From: Streptomyces huasconensis
GTDB taxonomy: Bacteria > Actinomycetota > Actinomycetes > Streptomycetales > Streptomycetaceae
Length of the DNA stretch: 46,474 bases
Assembly (NCBI GenBank): GCA_004010275.1
Contig: RBWT01000049.1
Location: 1-46,474, forward strand
Direction: 5' to 3'
Made by a program: the position numbers and the translations under genes. Below, in pieces: positions 32,157 to 41,693 of the stretch. The notes under the pieces were generated by a model. That model was not told the origin of the DNA. It was given only the letters and a program-made list of their open reading frames with translations, and searched no databases. Position 1 is the first letter of the stretch. Each line of letters opens with the position of its first letter.

Positions 32157-34354
32157 GCGACGGGCCTGCGCTCACGCTCGCACGCCCGCTGCCGCGGGAG
32201 GGAGCCGGGCGCGTCCACCACTCCGGTGCGCCGCAGTTTCTGCCAGCGCAGGCGGCCCCCGGTGAGCGCGGTGATCCAGGACTGCAACAGCACGACGTAC
32301 ATCACCTGCCGGTAGAGGAGTTGCTGGAGGGGCAGCGCGATCAGCGGGGTCATCTCTTCGCGGTCGAGGCGGAAGGCGTACGCGGCACAGCACCCCTGCA
32401 CCGCGAGCACGCCGAGCCACGCGGCGATGGTCTTCTCCGTGGGGCCGAAGACCAGGCCGTACAGCAGGAACACGTCGATCAGCGGGGCGAGCAGCGGTGC
32501 CACGACCGTGAACAGGGACACCAGCGGCAGCCCCACGCGGCCGAAGCGTCCGGAGGGGCCGGACTCGACGAGGGCGCGGCGGTGCTTCCAGATGGCCTGC
32601 ATGGTGCCGTACGACCAGCGGTAGCGCTGGGACCAGAGCTGCTGGACGGATTCGGGGGCCTCGGTCCAGGCGCGCGCCCGCTCCGCGTACACCACCCGCA
32701 GGCCGTCGCGGTGCAGGGCCATGGTGATGTCGGTGTCCTCGGCGAGCGTGTCGTCGCTCATGCCGCCGACCCGCTCCAGGGCCGCCCGCCGGAACGCGCC
32801 GACCGCGCCCGGGATGGTCGGCATGCAGCGCAGCACGTCGTACATCCGGCGGTCGAGGTTGAAGCCCATCACGTACTCGATGTGCTGCCAGGCACCGATG
32901 AGCGAGTCCCTGTTGCCGACCTTGGCGTTGCCCGCGACGGCGCCGACGCGCGGGTCGCCGAAGGGCTGGACCAGCTCACGGACGGTGGACTCCTCGAAGA
33001 CCGTGTCGCCGTCCATCATCACGACGAGGTCGTACCGGGCGTGGGCCAGGCCCCGGTTGAGGGCGGCGGGCTTACCCGCGTTGGGCTGGCGCACGACGCG
33101 TACGTCCGGCAGGCCCAGGCCCTCCGCGATCCGGGCGGTGCCGTCCGACGAGCCGTCGTCGACGACGATGACCTCGATGGGGTGGTCGCTCGCCATCAGG
33201 GAACGGAGCGTCGCCTCGATGCACTTGGCCTCGTTGTACGCGGGCACCAGGACCGAGACGGGTTCGGTGACGGGCGCTCCCCAGCGGAAGTCCCGCCGCC
33301 GCACCCGACGGGCGTGCACGCGCGCCAGCAGCAGCATCAGGCCGAAGCGGGTGAGGACGAGGACGCCGACGACCGCGAGGCCCACCACGAGGCAGTCGGT
33401 GACCTGCCCGGACACGCCGACGAGGAAGACCCAGGCTCTGCCCTTCCACAGCTCGACGCCGCCCACCGGGGTGTGCGCGCTCGGCGCGTCCAGGGCCTCG
33501 GTGAGGTTGCCGAACGTGTAGCCGCGCTCCCGCAGTCGCGGCAGGAGGCGGTCGAGCGCGGCGACGGTCTGCGCCCGGTCGCCGCCGGAGTCGTGCATGA
33601 GGACGACGGCGCCCTCGCCGTCCTCGGGCGTGGCGCGACGGATGATCTCGTCGACGCCGGGGCGCTTCCAGTCCTCGCTGTCGGTGTCATTGACGACGGT
33701 GAGGTAGCCGCGCGCGCCGATGTGCCGGGCCACGGGGTACGACCGGTCGTCCATGGCGCGGGAGAAGGAGGAGTACGGGGGCCGGAAGAGGGAGGTCCGG
33801 ATGCCTGCCGCCCCGGCGAGCGCGAGCTGGTTCTGTGACAGCTCCCAGTCGATGCGCTCGGCCGACTGGTAGGAGAGGTCGGGGTGGTTGAAGGTGTGCA
33901 GTCCCACTTCGTGGCCCTCGTCGACCATGCGCCGGACGAGGCCGGGATGGCGCGAGGCCATGGTGCCGGTGACGAAGAAGACGGCGTGCGCCCGGTGCCT
34001 CTCCAGGGCGTCGAGGACCTTGGGGGTCCACTCCGGGTCCGGGCCGTCGTCGAACGTCAGCACGAGCCGGTGGTCGGGCACGCTCAGGGTGGTCTCGCGC
34101 CCGCCGCGGGTGTCGATGACGGGACCGCCGCGCAGGATCTGCCGCGGCACGTGGCCGGTGGAGGCGGGAGGCCTGACTCGGTGGTCGGCGAGGATCTCGC
34201 TGTGTACGTAGCCCCGCAGCATCAGCATGGCGAGCAGCGCGCCGAGCAGGAGCGCGGGCAGCAGATGGCGCAGGGTCAGGAACCTGCGCCCACCGTGCCG
34301 GGCACGGCTGCCCCGGGGCCCGCCTGAACGGCCTCTACAGGTACGGGAGTTCAT
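32153..34354 (-). CDS. matB: Bifunctional polysaccharide deacetylase / GT2 glycosyltransferase (MatB-like)
   Basis: 733 residues, intact. A membrane span lies at about residues 29-47. The extracellular NodB deacetylase domain (about 94-285) has TFDDGPD (100-106), HTFNH (153-157) and RPPYSSF (191-197). A second span at about 318-345 leads to a cytoplasmic GT2 domain with VSVLVPAYNE, DDGSSDGT, MDGDTVFE, EDTDI and QRYRW, then C-terminal spans. This matches MatB of S. coelicolor/S. lividans, which with MatA makes a poly-beta-1,6-GlcNAc-type polymer needed for mycelial clumping. It overlaps matA (TAATG) and the acyltransferase (ATGA). Confidence 0.92.
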   Translation of the reverse strand: MNSRTCRGRSGGPRGSRARHGGRRFLTLRHLLPALLLGALLAMLMLRGYVHSEILADHRVRPPASTGHVPRQILRGGPVIDTRGGRETTLSVPDHRLVLTFDDGPDPEWTPKVLDALERHRAHAVFFVTGTMASRHPGLVRRMVDEGHEVGLHTFNHPDLSYQSAERIDWELSQNQLALAGAAGIRTSLFRPPYSSFSRAMDDRSYPVARHIGARGYLTVVNDTDSEDWKRPGVDEIIRRATPEDGEGAVVLMHDSGGDRAQTVAALDRLLPRLRERGYTFGNLTEALDAPSAHTPVGGVELWKGRAWVFLVGVSGQVTDCLVVGLAVVGVLVLTRFGLMLLLARVHARRVRRRDFRWGAPVTEPVSVLVPAYNEAKCIEATLRSLMASDHPIEVIVVDDGSSDGTARIAEGLGLPDVRVVRQPNAGKPAALNRGLAHARYDLVVMMDGDTVFEESTVRELVQPFGDPRVGAVAGNAKVGNRDSLIGAWQHIEYVMGFNLDRRMYDVLRCMPTIPGAVGAFRRAALERVGGMSDDTLAEDTDITMALHRDGLRVVYAERARAWTEAPESVQQLWSQRYRWSYGTMQAIWKHRRALVESGPSGRFGRVGLPLVSLFTVVAPLLAPLIDVFLLYGLVFGPTEKTIAAWLGVLAVQGCCAAYAFRLDREEMTPLIALPLQQLLYRQVMYVVLLQSWITALTGGRLRWQKLRRTGVVDAPGSLPRQRACERERRPVA

Positions 34355-35249
34355 TACTCGGCGGCCTCCTGGGACGGCGGGGCGCCCCCGGAAGGCTGCT
34401 CGGCGGGCGGCGTGTACCCGGCCGGGACCTCGCCACCGCCACCACCACCGCTACCGCCCGGTGTCTCGCTGCCGCCCGGTTCCGGTGACTGCGTGGGCTG
34501 CTCGGAGGGAGGCGGGTCGGCCGGAACCACCGGGCCGGGACCCGGGTCCGGCGTGCCGCTGGTCGGGCCCGGGGCGGGGCCGTCGTCCGGGGCGCGCGGT
34601 GTGTCCGGGGAGTCCGGGCCGTGGCCGGTGGCGCGTCACCGCCCTCCGGCACCTGCCGGCGCGGTGACGGTCGTCGTCACCGCCACCGCCACCGTCACCG
34701 TCGGACGACGCGTCCGGCCGCCCGCGCCGTCCCGCTCTCCCGGGGGGGCGGGGCCCGTCGCCGTGCCCGCCCTCCGCGTCGGGGTGGTGCGCGGCCCGCG
34801 TCGTACGGGACGACGGAGCGGACGGGGCGGCGGCACCCTCCGGGCGGTCGGAGGTGTCCACCTTGCCCGCCGGTCCGTCGTCCTCGGGGCCCGGCACCGG
34901 CAGCCAGGGCGCGCCGGAGTTGCCCGAGAGCAGCGTGCCGACGAGGACCAGGGCGTAGACCCCGCAGGCCGCCCCGACGGCCATGCCCAGCCGACGGTAC
35001 CGCCGGCCGCGACGCCGTCTCGTCGACGAAGACGGGGCCGTCGATCCGCACGGTGACCTCATCCGGATCATCAGCGTGCCCGGTGCCGCCGAGGGGTCCG
35101 GACGCGGTGTCTTCGGTGCATCCGGACAAGGTGCCGTCGTCGGGTCCGGCCAACGTGCCGTCATCGGGTCCGGCCAAGGTGCCGTCGTCGGGTCCGGCCA
35201 ACGTGCCGTCGTCGGGTCCGGACAGGGCGTCTTCTCGCCACGTTTCCAT
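34354..35249 (-). CDS. matA: MatA-like membrane protein, several frameshifts
   Basis: First gene of the mat operon by position. The cytoplasmic N-terminus (from ATG 35249, METWREDALSGPDDGT) has an eight-residue GPDDGTLA repeat in four copies and ends DEVTVRIDGPVFVDE. One membrane span follows (MAVGAACGVYALVLVGTLLSG), then a Pro/Gly/Ser-rich extracellular tail ending GGAPPSQEAAE; its TAA overlaps the matB ATG. The frame changes near 35010 and at least three more times between 34850 and 34620. The symbol rests on position before matB. The function is unclear; a scaffold or polymer-handling role is an inference. Confidence 0.65.
35131..35226. repeat. Four 24-base tandem units in matA
   Basis: Four consecutive 24-base units differing at 1-4 positions, preceded by a degenerate fifth at 35107-35130. 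On the minus strand each encodes GPDDGTLA or a one-residue variant. Confidence 0.9.
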
Positions 35250-35404
35250 GCGTACGCACAACCCCCCACGTCAGAGTCCGGGGTGCGCGGACGACCCCGG
35301 GCCCCTGTCGTACGGACCCGGCCCCCGCCCGGTCCGAGCGCTCCCCCTGTCACACCGGGCCCGGAGCACGAACGTAGCGCGGCGGAAGCAGCAGTGGGTT
35401 TCGG

Positions 35405-36388
35405 TCAGTTCCGACTCATCATGATGAGTGCATCTGCGGCCGGAATCCATCCCTCCGCAGGCCTCTCCAGCCAGCCTTCTTCGGCCGCCAGCTCCGCGGC
35501 GGCGGCCCTGACGGCGGCGGCACCCGGATGCACCAGGCCCTTTCTCCACACCAGGGACACGGGCGAGAGCGGGACCGGATCGATCAAGGGCCGCAGCTCC
35601 GCGCCCGGCATGGCCGGAAAGTCCACCACGGCGAGAACCGGGTGACGCTTTTTCGCCATGAGCCGCCCGAACTCCTCCCGGCCCACGGCGAGCGGCGCGG
35701 GCGGTGCGACAGCGATGCCGCGCCCCTCGAAGAGCCGGTGCGCGAGGTCGATCCACTCCGGAGTCCGGGGGTTGCCCGCGCCCGCGTACACGGTCTCCCC
35801 CGCGAGCGCGTCCAACGGCACGGCGTCGAGCCGGGTCAGCGGATGGCCGTGCGGCAGCAGCACCGCCATCGGCTCGTACCGCACGGGCTGGTGGGCGAGC
35901 GAGGCCCGCAGGGCGGGGTCCAGTCCCGCGTACCGCCCGAAGGACATGTCCAGCCGTCCGGCGATCATCTCGACGGCGGCTCCGGTCAGGCCGCTCTCGA
36001 AGCGGGCCATCAGCTCGTGCTCGGGGGCGAGTTCGCGGGCCCGCTCCAGGACGCGCCCGAAGACGAGCCCGGGGCTGTTCAGGTCGACGAGCAGCGGCCG
36101 CGCGGCCCCCGTGAAGGCGGCGACCAGCTCGTCCTGCGCCTCCAGGACTCGTCGCGCGTACGGCAGGAGCCGCTCGCCGTCGGCGGTGAGGGCGACCTGC
36201 CGTGTCGTACGCGAGAACAGTTCGGCGCCCAACTCCCGTTCCAGGCGCCGCACATCACGGCTCAGCGCCTGCTGCGCCACGTACAGCCGGGCGGCGGCCC
36301 GGGTGAAGTGCAGCTCCTCGGCGACGGCGAGGAAGGCCCGGAGCAGGCGGGGTTCCACATCGCGGTGCGGGGCCGGAAGTCGGGTCAC
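35405..36388 (-). CDS. LysR-family regulator
   Basis: 327 residues, intact. The helix-turn-helix lies at about residues 14-70 (RLLRAFLAVAEELHFTRAAARLYVAQQALSRDVRRLE region), followed by a periplasmic-binding-like effector domain (VDLNSPGLVFGRVLERAREL, LPHGHPLTRLD). Alternative start GTG at 36358 would give MEPRLLRAF, the usual LysR beginning; neither has a good ribosome binding site. Divergent from an MFS gene 84 bases away, which it probably controls. Confidence 0.9.
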   Translation of the reverse strand: MTRLPAPHRDVEPRLLRAFLAVAEELHFTRAAARLYVAQQALSRDVRRLERELGAELFSRTTRQVALTADGERLLPYARRVLEAQDELVAAFTGAARPLLVDLNSPGLVFGRVLERARELAPEHELMARFESGLTGAAVEMIAGRLDMSFGRYAGLDPALRASLAHQPVRYEPMAVLLPHGHPLTRLDAVPLDALAGETVYAGAGNPRTPEWIDLAHRLFEGRGIAVAPPAPLAVGREEFGRLMAKKRHPVLAVVDFPAMPGAELRPLIDPVPLSPVSLVWRKGLVHPGAAAVRAAAAELAAEEGWLERPAEGWIPAADALIMMSRN

Positions 36389-36471
36389 CGCAGGAACTTA
36401 CAACGCGGGCGCGTGAATGGCGCCCCACAAGGTGTTGGACCCCGCCGATCCCCCGCCGCGAGGGTGGGCCC

Positions 36472-37719
36472 ATGCCCCGCAACCCCTACGCCCGCCTCTT
36501 CGCGATACCCGGCGCCACCGCCTTCACCCTCGGCAACCTCATCGCCCGCCTGCCCATGGGCATGTTCAGCGTGAGCGCCGTCATCATGATCTCCGGCGCC
36601 CGCGGCTCGTACGCGCTGGCCGGCGCCGTCACCGCGACCGGCCTCGCGGCGACCGCCGTCGTGGCGCCCTGGACGGCACGGCTCGTCGACCGCCACGGCC
36701 AGGCGCGCGTCGCCGTCCCCGCCACCGTGATCGGCGCGCTCGGCTCGCTCTCGCTGCTGCTGTGCGTGCGGTACGGCGCGCCCGACTGGACCCTCTTCGC
36801 GTCGTACGCCGCCACGGCCACGACGCCCAACACGGGCGGCATGTCGCGGGCGCGCTGGGCCCACCTCCTCAAGGGCGACGCTGCTGCCGTGCACACCGCC
36901 AACTCCTTCGAACAGGCCGCCGACGAGCTGTGCTTCATGCTCGGGCCGGTCCTCGCCGCCTTCCTGTGCGCGGCGCTCTTCCCGCAGGCGGGCACCCTCA
37001 TCGGCGTGGTGCTGCTGCTGACCGGCGTGCTGGTCTTCGCGGCCCAGCGGGCCACCGAGCCGGTGCCCCAGGGGCGTACGGACGCCGCCACGGAGGCAGC
37101 CGGATCGCCCCTGCGCGCGCCCGGGGCGCCGCCCTGCTGGTCGTCTTCGTCGCGACCGGCGCGGTCTTCGGCTCCCTGGAGGTCGTCACGATCGCCTTCG
37201 CCGACGCGCAGGGGCACAAGCCGGCCGCGGGCGCGATCCTCGCCCTCCAGGCCGCGGGTTCCTGCGCGGCGGGCCTCGTCGACGGAGCCGCGAGGCCCCG
37301 CGGCCCGCTCGTCCGCCGCCACCTGCTGTGCGGCGCGGCGATGGCGGCCCTGATGACGCTGCCGCTGCTCGCGGTGACCGTCACGGGCTCGCTGACCGCG
37401 CTGGCCGGAGCCCTGCTGGTCGCGGGCATGGCGACGGCGCCCACCATGGTCACCGGGATGACCATGTGCAGCACCGCACCCCCGAGGGGCGCCTGAACGA
37501 GGGCATGACCCTCGCCGTGACCGGCCTCCTCGGGGGGCATCGCGTGCGGCGCGGCGGGGCGGCGGCTGGGCGGTGGAGCGGCTCGGCCCCGCCGCGGGCT
37601 ACTGGGTGCCGGTCGCCGCCGCCTGCGCGGCCCTGCTGCTCAGCAGCGTGCAGGCTTGCGCCACGAGCACTCCACGTCGCCGCCCCGCTCGGTCACGGCA
37701 CGTGTCGCGCGAGGCATGA
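36472..37719 (+). CDS. MFS transporter, frameshifted
   Basis: About 415 residues and roughly twelve spans. YARLFAIPGATAFTLGNLIARLPMGM is typical of sugar/drug MFS exporters of actinomycetes. The frame changes near 37115 (into VVFVATGAVFGSLEVVTIAFADAQG), near 37480 (into TPEGRLNEGMTLAVTGLLGG) and near 37540 (into IACGAAAGGWAVERLGPAAGYW). Corrected, it ends ...RHVSREA at 37719 and overlaps the convergent carboxypeptidase gene by about 80 bases; the native end may be shorter. Paired with a divergent LysR gene. Substrate unknown. Confidence 0.75.
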
Positions 37720-39236
37720 CCGGCACGGCCCGGTCCCTGGTCGACGAGGCGAGGGTCACCACGATCGCGTCCTCCAACGCCTTCACCGAGGGGGCGAGGT
37801 GGTTGTTGAGGATGACGCTGAAGACCAGTTCGCGGCCGTCCTTGTCCCGTACGTAGCCGGAGAGCGCGGAGGCGCCCGTCAGCGTTCCCGTCTTGGCCCG
37901 GACGTTGCCGGCCGCCGGCGTCCCGCACATCCGGGACCGCAGCGTGCCGCCGACCGCCTTGCCCGGCCCGCAGCCCACCGGCAGCGACGCGTACCAGTCG
38001 GCGAACCACGGCTCGTCCTTGGCCGCGCGCAGCAGCTGAATGTACTGGTCGGCCGGGGCGTTGTCCTTGCGGGAGAGCCCGGAGCCGTCGACCTGGCGCA
38101 GCTTCCCGGGGTCGACGCCGACGGACTTCAGATAGCCGCCGACGGCCGCGATGCCGTCGCCCCAACTGCCGGGCCGCCCGGTCGCCTTGTGCCCCATGGC
38201 CTTGGTGAGGCTCTCGGCGTGCATGTTGTTGGAGAGCTTCATGAACGGCACCAAGAGGTCCTTGAGCGGCATGGAGTCGTGCGCGGCAAGGCGCCGCGCG
38301 CCCTTGGGCGCGGCGATCCCGGTCCTGGTCGGGCCGCTGACCCGCACCCCGTGCGCGGTGAGCGCGTCGCGGAAGACGGCGGCGGCGTACCCCGTCGGCT
38401 CCCAGACGGTGACCCACTCCTTGGTGGTGGACCCGCCGACCGGGACCGTGCCGGTGACGGTGATGGTGTTCTCGCCGTGCCGGCGCGCCACGGCGACGGT
38501 GTCCGCGCCGCCCGCGGCGACGGTGCTCGCGCGCAGGTCGATGTCCACGTAGTCGGTCCGCGGCGTCACGCTGACGCGCTGGCTTGTCGCCGGCCTGCGC
38601 CCCCGGCGCCACCTCGACGATGACCGTGCCGGTGTCGTAGTCGGTGTCGCGGGCGACGCTCAGGGCGCTGATCTGCGCCGCGTAGTACGCGGACTCGTCG
38701 TCGGCGCTCCAGGTGTCGCCGACGCGCTGGTCGTCGAAGCGGGTGTCGTCGGCGAGCAGCCGCCCGGAGACGCGGCGGACGCCCGAGCCGGCGATCTGCG
38801 CGGCGAGGCGGTCGTAGTCCTCGGCGAGCGTCGTCGGGTCGCCCGTGCCGCGCAGGTACAGGTCGCCGCGGAGTACGGGGCCCCGCCGCTCGCCGTCGGC
38901 CAGGACGTCGGTGGTGAAGCGGTGGCCGGGCCCGAGCAGCTCCATGGCGGCGGCCGAGGTGAGCAGCTTGGTGTTGGAGGCGGGCATGAGGCGGCCGCTG
39001 GGGCGGTGCCGGTAGAGGACGTCGCCGGACGCGGCGTCGGCGACCACCACACTGGCCACGCCGCCCTCCATGCGGGGGTCGCCGAGGACGGTGTCGATGG
39101 CTTCGGGCAGCCCGGACCGGTCGGCGTCGGCCCCGGCCGGGGAGCCGACGGTGAGGGTGACCGCCGCGAGGCCGAGCACGGCGGGCCAGATCCAGTGGCG
39201 CATACGGTTGTTGACGCGTCGCACGGGGCTTCTCAT
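37640..39236 (-). CDS. dacB: D-alanyl-D-alanine carboxypeptidase/endopeptidase (S13, PBP4 type), frameshifted
   Basis: About 531 residues, secreted by a signal peptide (WPAVLGLAAVTLTVGSPAGADA). The penicillin-binding motifs are complete: SxxK in PASNTKLL, SxN in KLSNNMHAE, and KTG in VRAKTGTLTG. It trims peptidoglycan stem peptides outside the membrane. The frame changes near 38580 between APGAQAGDKPA and RVSVTPRTDYV-like sequence; the rest is intact. ATG 39236 is preferred; ATG 39203 (MRHWIWP) would also keep the signal peptide. Symbol by family similarity. Confidence 0.88.
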
Positions 39237-39314
39237 GACCCTGGAGCATCCCGAACGGCGCGCCCGAACGACAGCCCCCGCCCCGGCCCAGCACGAAAAA
39301 CCCCGCGGCACGAA

Positions 39315-39350
39315 GAAGGCTCGCACCACGGAGAAGGCTCGCACCACGGA
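39315..39350. repeat. Exact 18-base tandem duplication
   Basis: Two adjacent exact copies of GAAGGCTCGCACCACGGA between the carboxypeptidase start and the tmRNA terminator. Confidence 0.9.
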
Positions 39351-39351
39351 A

Positions 39352-39382
39352 GAAGCCCCCTGGCCTGGGGCCAGAGGGCTTC
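39352..39382 (-). terminator. Probable tmRNA terminator
   Basis: Arms GAAGCCCCCTGGCC and GGCCAGAGGGCTTC (one mismatch) with a 3-base loop, 19 bases past the tmRNA 3' end on the minus strand. The tail is TTCCG, weak in U. Confidence 0.55.
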
Positions 39383-39400
39383 AACCTCACATGGGAATTG

Positions 39401-39768
39401 TGGAGATGGCGGGAATCGAACCCGCGTCCAACGGTGCAGAATCAGGGCTTCTCCGTGTGCAGTTCGCTGCGATTTTCTCGGCCCCGGCGATCACGCGAAC
39501 AAGTCGCCGACGGGCCCAGTCACTGTTTGATTTCCTCCTGGACCCCGTGACCGGGTCCAGAAGTTTAGTTCCCTAGCTGATGCCAGGAACCGGGTCGGGA
39601 ACAGCCCCGGGCTGACACTTCACCGAGTCGCTACTTAGGCAGCGAGGGCGAAGGAATCGCGCTTGGTGTTGGCGATTATTGGTTGCGACATATGGTTTAC
39701 GAGATCATTGCCGCTTCCTCGACACGCTTCCCCTGCTTCGACATCCGCTGTCGAAACCGATCATCCCC
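39401..39768 (-). ncRNA. ssrA: Transfer-messenger RNA (tmRNA)
   Basis: About 368 bases. The tRNA-like ends pair as GGGGATG (5', from 39768) with CATCTCC (3', to 39402) including one G-U, and the T arm GGGTTCGATTCCC is present. The tag frame on the minus strand, 39673 to 39635, encodes ANTKRDSFALAA and then TAA, starting at a GCC resume codon. CCA is not encoded. Works with SmpB, encoded just upstream on the same strand, to rescue stalled ribosomes and tag the unfinished proteins for degradation. End points come from base pairing. Confidence 0.96.
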
Positions 39769-39881
39769 ATGTTGATTTTTCAATCCGCGCCCCGTCACCT
39801 GCGGGGCATGGCCCATCGTACGTGACCAACGCCGACCCGTGCCAGCCTATTCCCGACAGGCGGGTCCGACGCCTCTCCCGG

Positions 39882-40403
39882 CTAGGCGATGCCCTGCCGG
39901 CGCCGCACCGCCGCGACCGCCCGGTTCGTCTCGCGCGTGTCCTGCTTCTCCCGCAGCGTCTGCCTCTTGTCGTACTCCTTCTTGCCCTTGGCCAGCGCGA
40001 TCTCGACCTTGACCCGGCTGTCCTTGAAGTACAGCGAGAGGGGCACGATCGTGTGACCCGTCTCCTGGGACTTCGACTCCAGCTTGTCGATCTCCGCCCG
40101 GTGCATCAGGAGCTTGCGCTTGCGCGTGGCGGAGTGGTTGGTCCAGGTGCCCTGCACGTACTCCGGGACGTGGATGTTGTGCAGCCACGCCTCGCCCCGG
40201 TCGATCTGCACGAAGCCGTCCACGAGGGAGGCCCGGCCGAGCCGCAGGGACTTCACCTCGGTGCCCATCAGCACCAGGCCGCACTCGTAGGTGTCCAGGA
40301 TGGTGTAGTCGTGCCGCGCCTTCTTGTTCTGCGCGACCATCTTGCGGGCGGGGGCCTTCTCATTGGCCTTCGCTGCCTTGCGCTTTACCTTTTCCTTCGC
40401 CAT
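39882..40403 (-). CDS. smpB: SsrA-binding protein SmpB
   Basis: 173 residues, intact. The OB-fold core begins [23 protein letters not shown] and includes [19 protein letters not shown] and [23 protein letters not shown]. The C-terminal tail [23 protein letters not shown] enters the empty mRNA channel in stalled ribosomes. The N-terminal 25 residues are an extra Lys/Ala-rich stretch common in actinobacteria. Lies 18 bases downstream of the ctp-like protease gene and upstream of ssrA, so tmRNA and its partner are made from adjacent units. Confidence 0.97.
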   Translation of the reverse strand: MAKEKVKRKAAKANEKAPARKMVAQNKKARHDYTILDTYECGLVLMGTEVKSLRLGRASLVDGFVQIDRGEAWLHNIHVPEYVQGTWTNHSATRKRKLLMHRAEIDKLESKSQETGHTIVPLSLYFKDSRVKVEIALAKGKKEYDKRQTLREKQDTRETNRAVAAVRRRQGIA

Positions 40404-40421
40404 AGTGCGGCCATTTTCGCA

Positions 40422-41615
40422 CTACGAGGGGGGTCCGAGGCCAGTCAATACTGTCTCGGCCCTGGCGGCGGCCCCGTCCTCGGCCTCCAGGTCGGGGGTG
40501 ATGCCCCGCCCGTCCACCGCCCGGCCCGACGGGGTGCGGTAGTGGCCGACGGTCAGCTCGGCGACGGAGCCGTCGGGAAGGCGGCTCGGCATCTGGACGG
40601 AACCCTTGCCGAAGGTACGGGAGCCCACCACGACCGCGCGGCCGCGGTCCTGGAGAGCGCCGGTGAGGAGTTCGGCCGCGCTCATCGTGCCGCCGTCGAC
40701 CAGCGCGACCACCGGCCGCTCGGTGTCGCCGCCGCGCTCGGCGTGCAGTGCCTTCTGCTCGCCCCGTACGTCGTACGTCGCCACGAGACCGCCGTCGACC
40801 AGTGCCGAGGAGGCGGTGACCGCCTCCGAGACCAGGCCTCCGGAGTTCCCGCGCAGGTCGAGCAGGATGCCCGCGCCCTCGGGGGCTTCGCGCACCGCGG
40901 AGCGCACGGCCTCTCCGGTGCCCTTGGTGAACGCGGCGACCTTGATCATGACGGCGCCGCCGGACAGCTTGGTGACGGTGACGGAGTCCGTGGACAGGCG
41001 CGCCCTGCGCAGGGTCTCGCTCCACGCGCGCGTGGCGCGCTCCAGCCCCAGTCGCACCGGGGTCCCCGCCCGGTCGCCGCGCAGCAGGGAGACGACCTCC
41101 GTGACGGGGCGGCCGGTGACACGCCTGCCGTCGATGGACCGCAGCCGGTCGCCCTCGCGGATGCCGGCGCGGTCGGCGGGCCCGTCCTTCTGTACCCGGG
41201 AGACCTCTATGCGCCCGTCGGCGCCGCGCCGGGCCCACAGCCCGACGCCGGTGTAGGCGCCGTCGAGGGCCTGCTCGAACTCGCGGTACTCGCCGTGGGA
41301 GTACACCGAGCCCCAGCGGTCCCCGCTGCGGCTGACGGCCTCCTCGGCCGCCTTCTCGGCGGACGTGCCGTCGGCCATGGCCTCGGCGGCGGCCTCGGCG
41401 GCCCGCTCGGCGGTGCGGCCGCCGCCCGACGGGGCCACGGCGTCCGAACGCACCGGAAGGGGTGGCGCTTTCCGGCCGCTGTCCGCCGCCTCGCTCCAGG
41501 AACCGGTGGCGGCCCCGGTGACGAGCACGCTCGCGAAGACCAACGTCAGGGTCGCCCCGCGGCGTACACGGCGGGGCACGGCGAGCCGATCGGCGAACCG
41601 GTCGAGACCTGACAT
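40422..41615 (-). CDS. S41 C-terminal processing peptidase with PDZ domain
   Basis: 397 residues. A membrane anchor or signal lies at about residues 20-40 (GATLTLVFASVLVTGAATG). The PDZ domain runs about 130-205 (VQKDGPADRAGIREGDRLRSIDG). The S41 domain has LLDLRGNSGGL, the nucleophile Ser in GGTMSAAELL and the Lys in TFGKGSVQ, the Ser/Lys dyad of CtpA/Prc enzymes. It acts outside the membrane, perhaps on envelope or division proteins. It is followed by smpB and lies 78 bases downstream of ftsX on the same strand. Confidence 0.93.
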   Translation of the reverse strand: MSGLDRFADRLAVPRRVRRGATLTLVFASVLVTGAATGSWSEAADSGRKAPPLPVRSDAVAPSGGGRTAERAAEAAAEAMADGTSAEKAAEEAVSRSGDRWGSVYSHGEYREFEQALDGAYTGVGLWARRGADGRIEVSRVQKDGPADRAGIREGDRLRSIDGRRVTGRPVTEVVSLLRGDRAGTPVRLGLERATRAWSETLRRARLSTDSVTVTKLSGGAVMIKVAAFTKGTGEAVRSAVREAPEGAGILLDLRGNSGGLVSEAVTASSALVDGGLVATYDVRGEQKALHAERGGDTERPVVALVDGGTMSAAELLTGALQDRGRAVVVGSRTFGKGSVQMPSRLPDGSVAELTVGHYRTPSGRAVDGRGITPDLEAEDGAAARAETVLTGLGPPS

Positions 41616-41638
41616 GCCGGTGAGTCTAGGACAACGAA

Positions 41639-41673
41639 GGGCGCCGTACGGTCCGTTGAACCGTACGGCGCCC
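41639..41673 (-). terminator. Strong hairpin after ftsX
   Basis: Perfect 14-base arms GGGCGCCGTACGGT/ACCGTACGGCGCCC with a 7-base loop, 21 bases past the ftsX stop. No U-run follows, so termination may be partial and allow read-through into the protease gene. Confidence 0.6.
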
Positions 41674-41693
41674 TGGAACGCGCAGGGTGCTTG

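Noticed and set aside
32321..33838. 505-codon open frame on the plus strand
   Set aside because: Antisense shadow of the intact matB gene; no family signature.
39663..41612. 649-codon open frame on the plus strand
   Set aside because: Runs antisense through the protease gene, smpB and the tmRNA; low-complexity translation.
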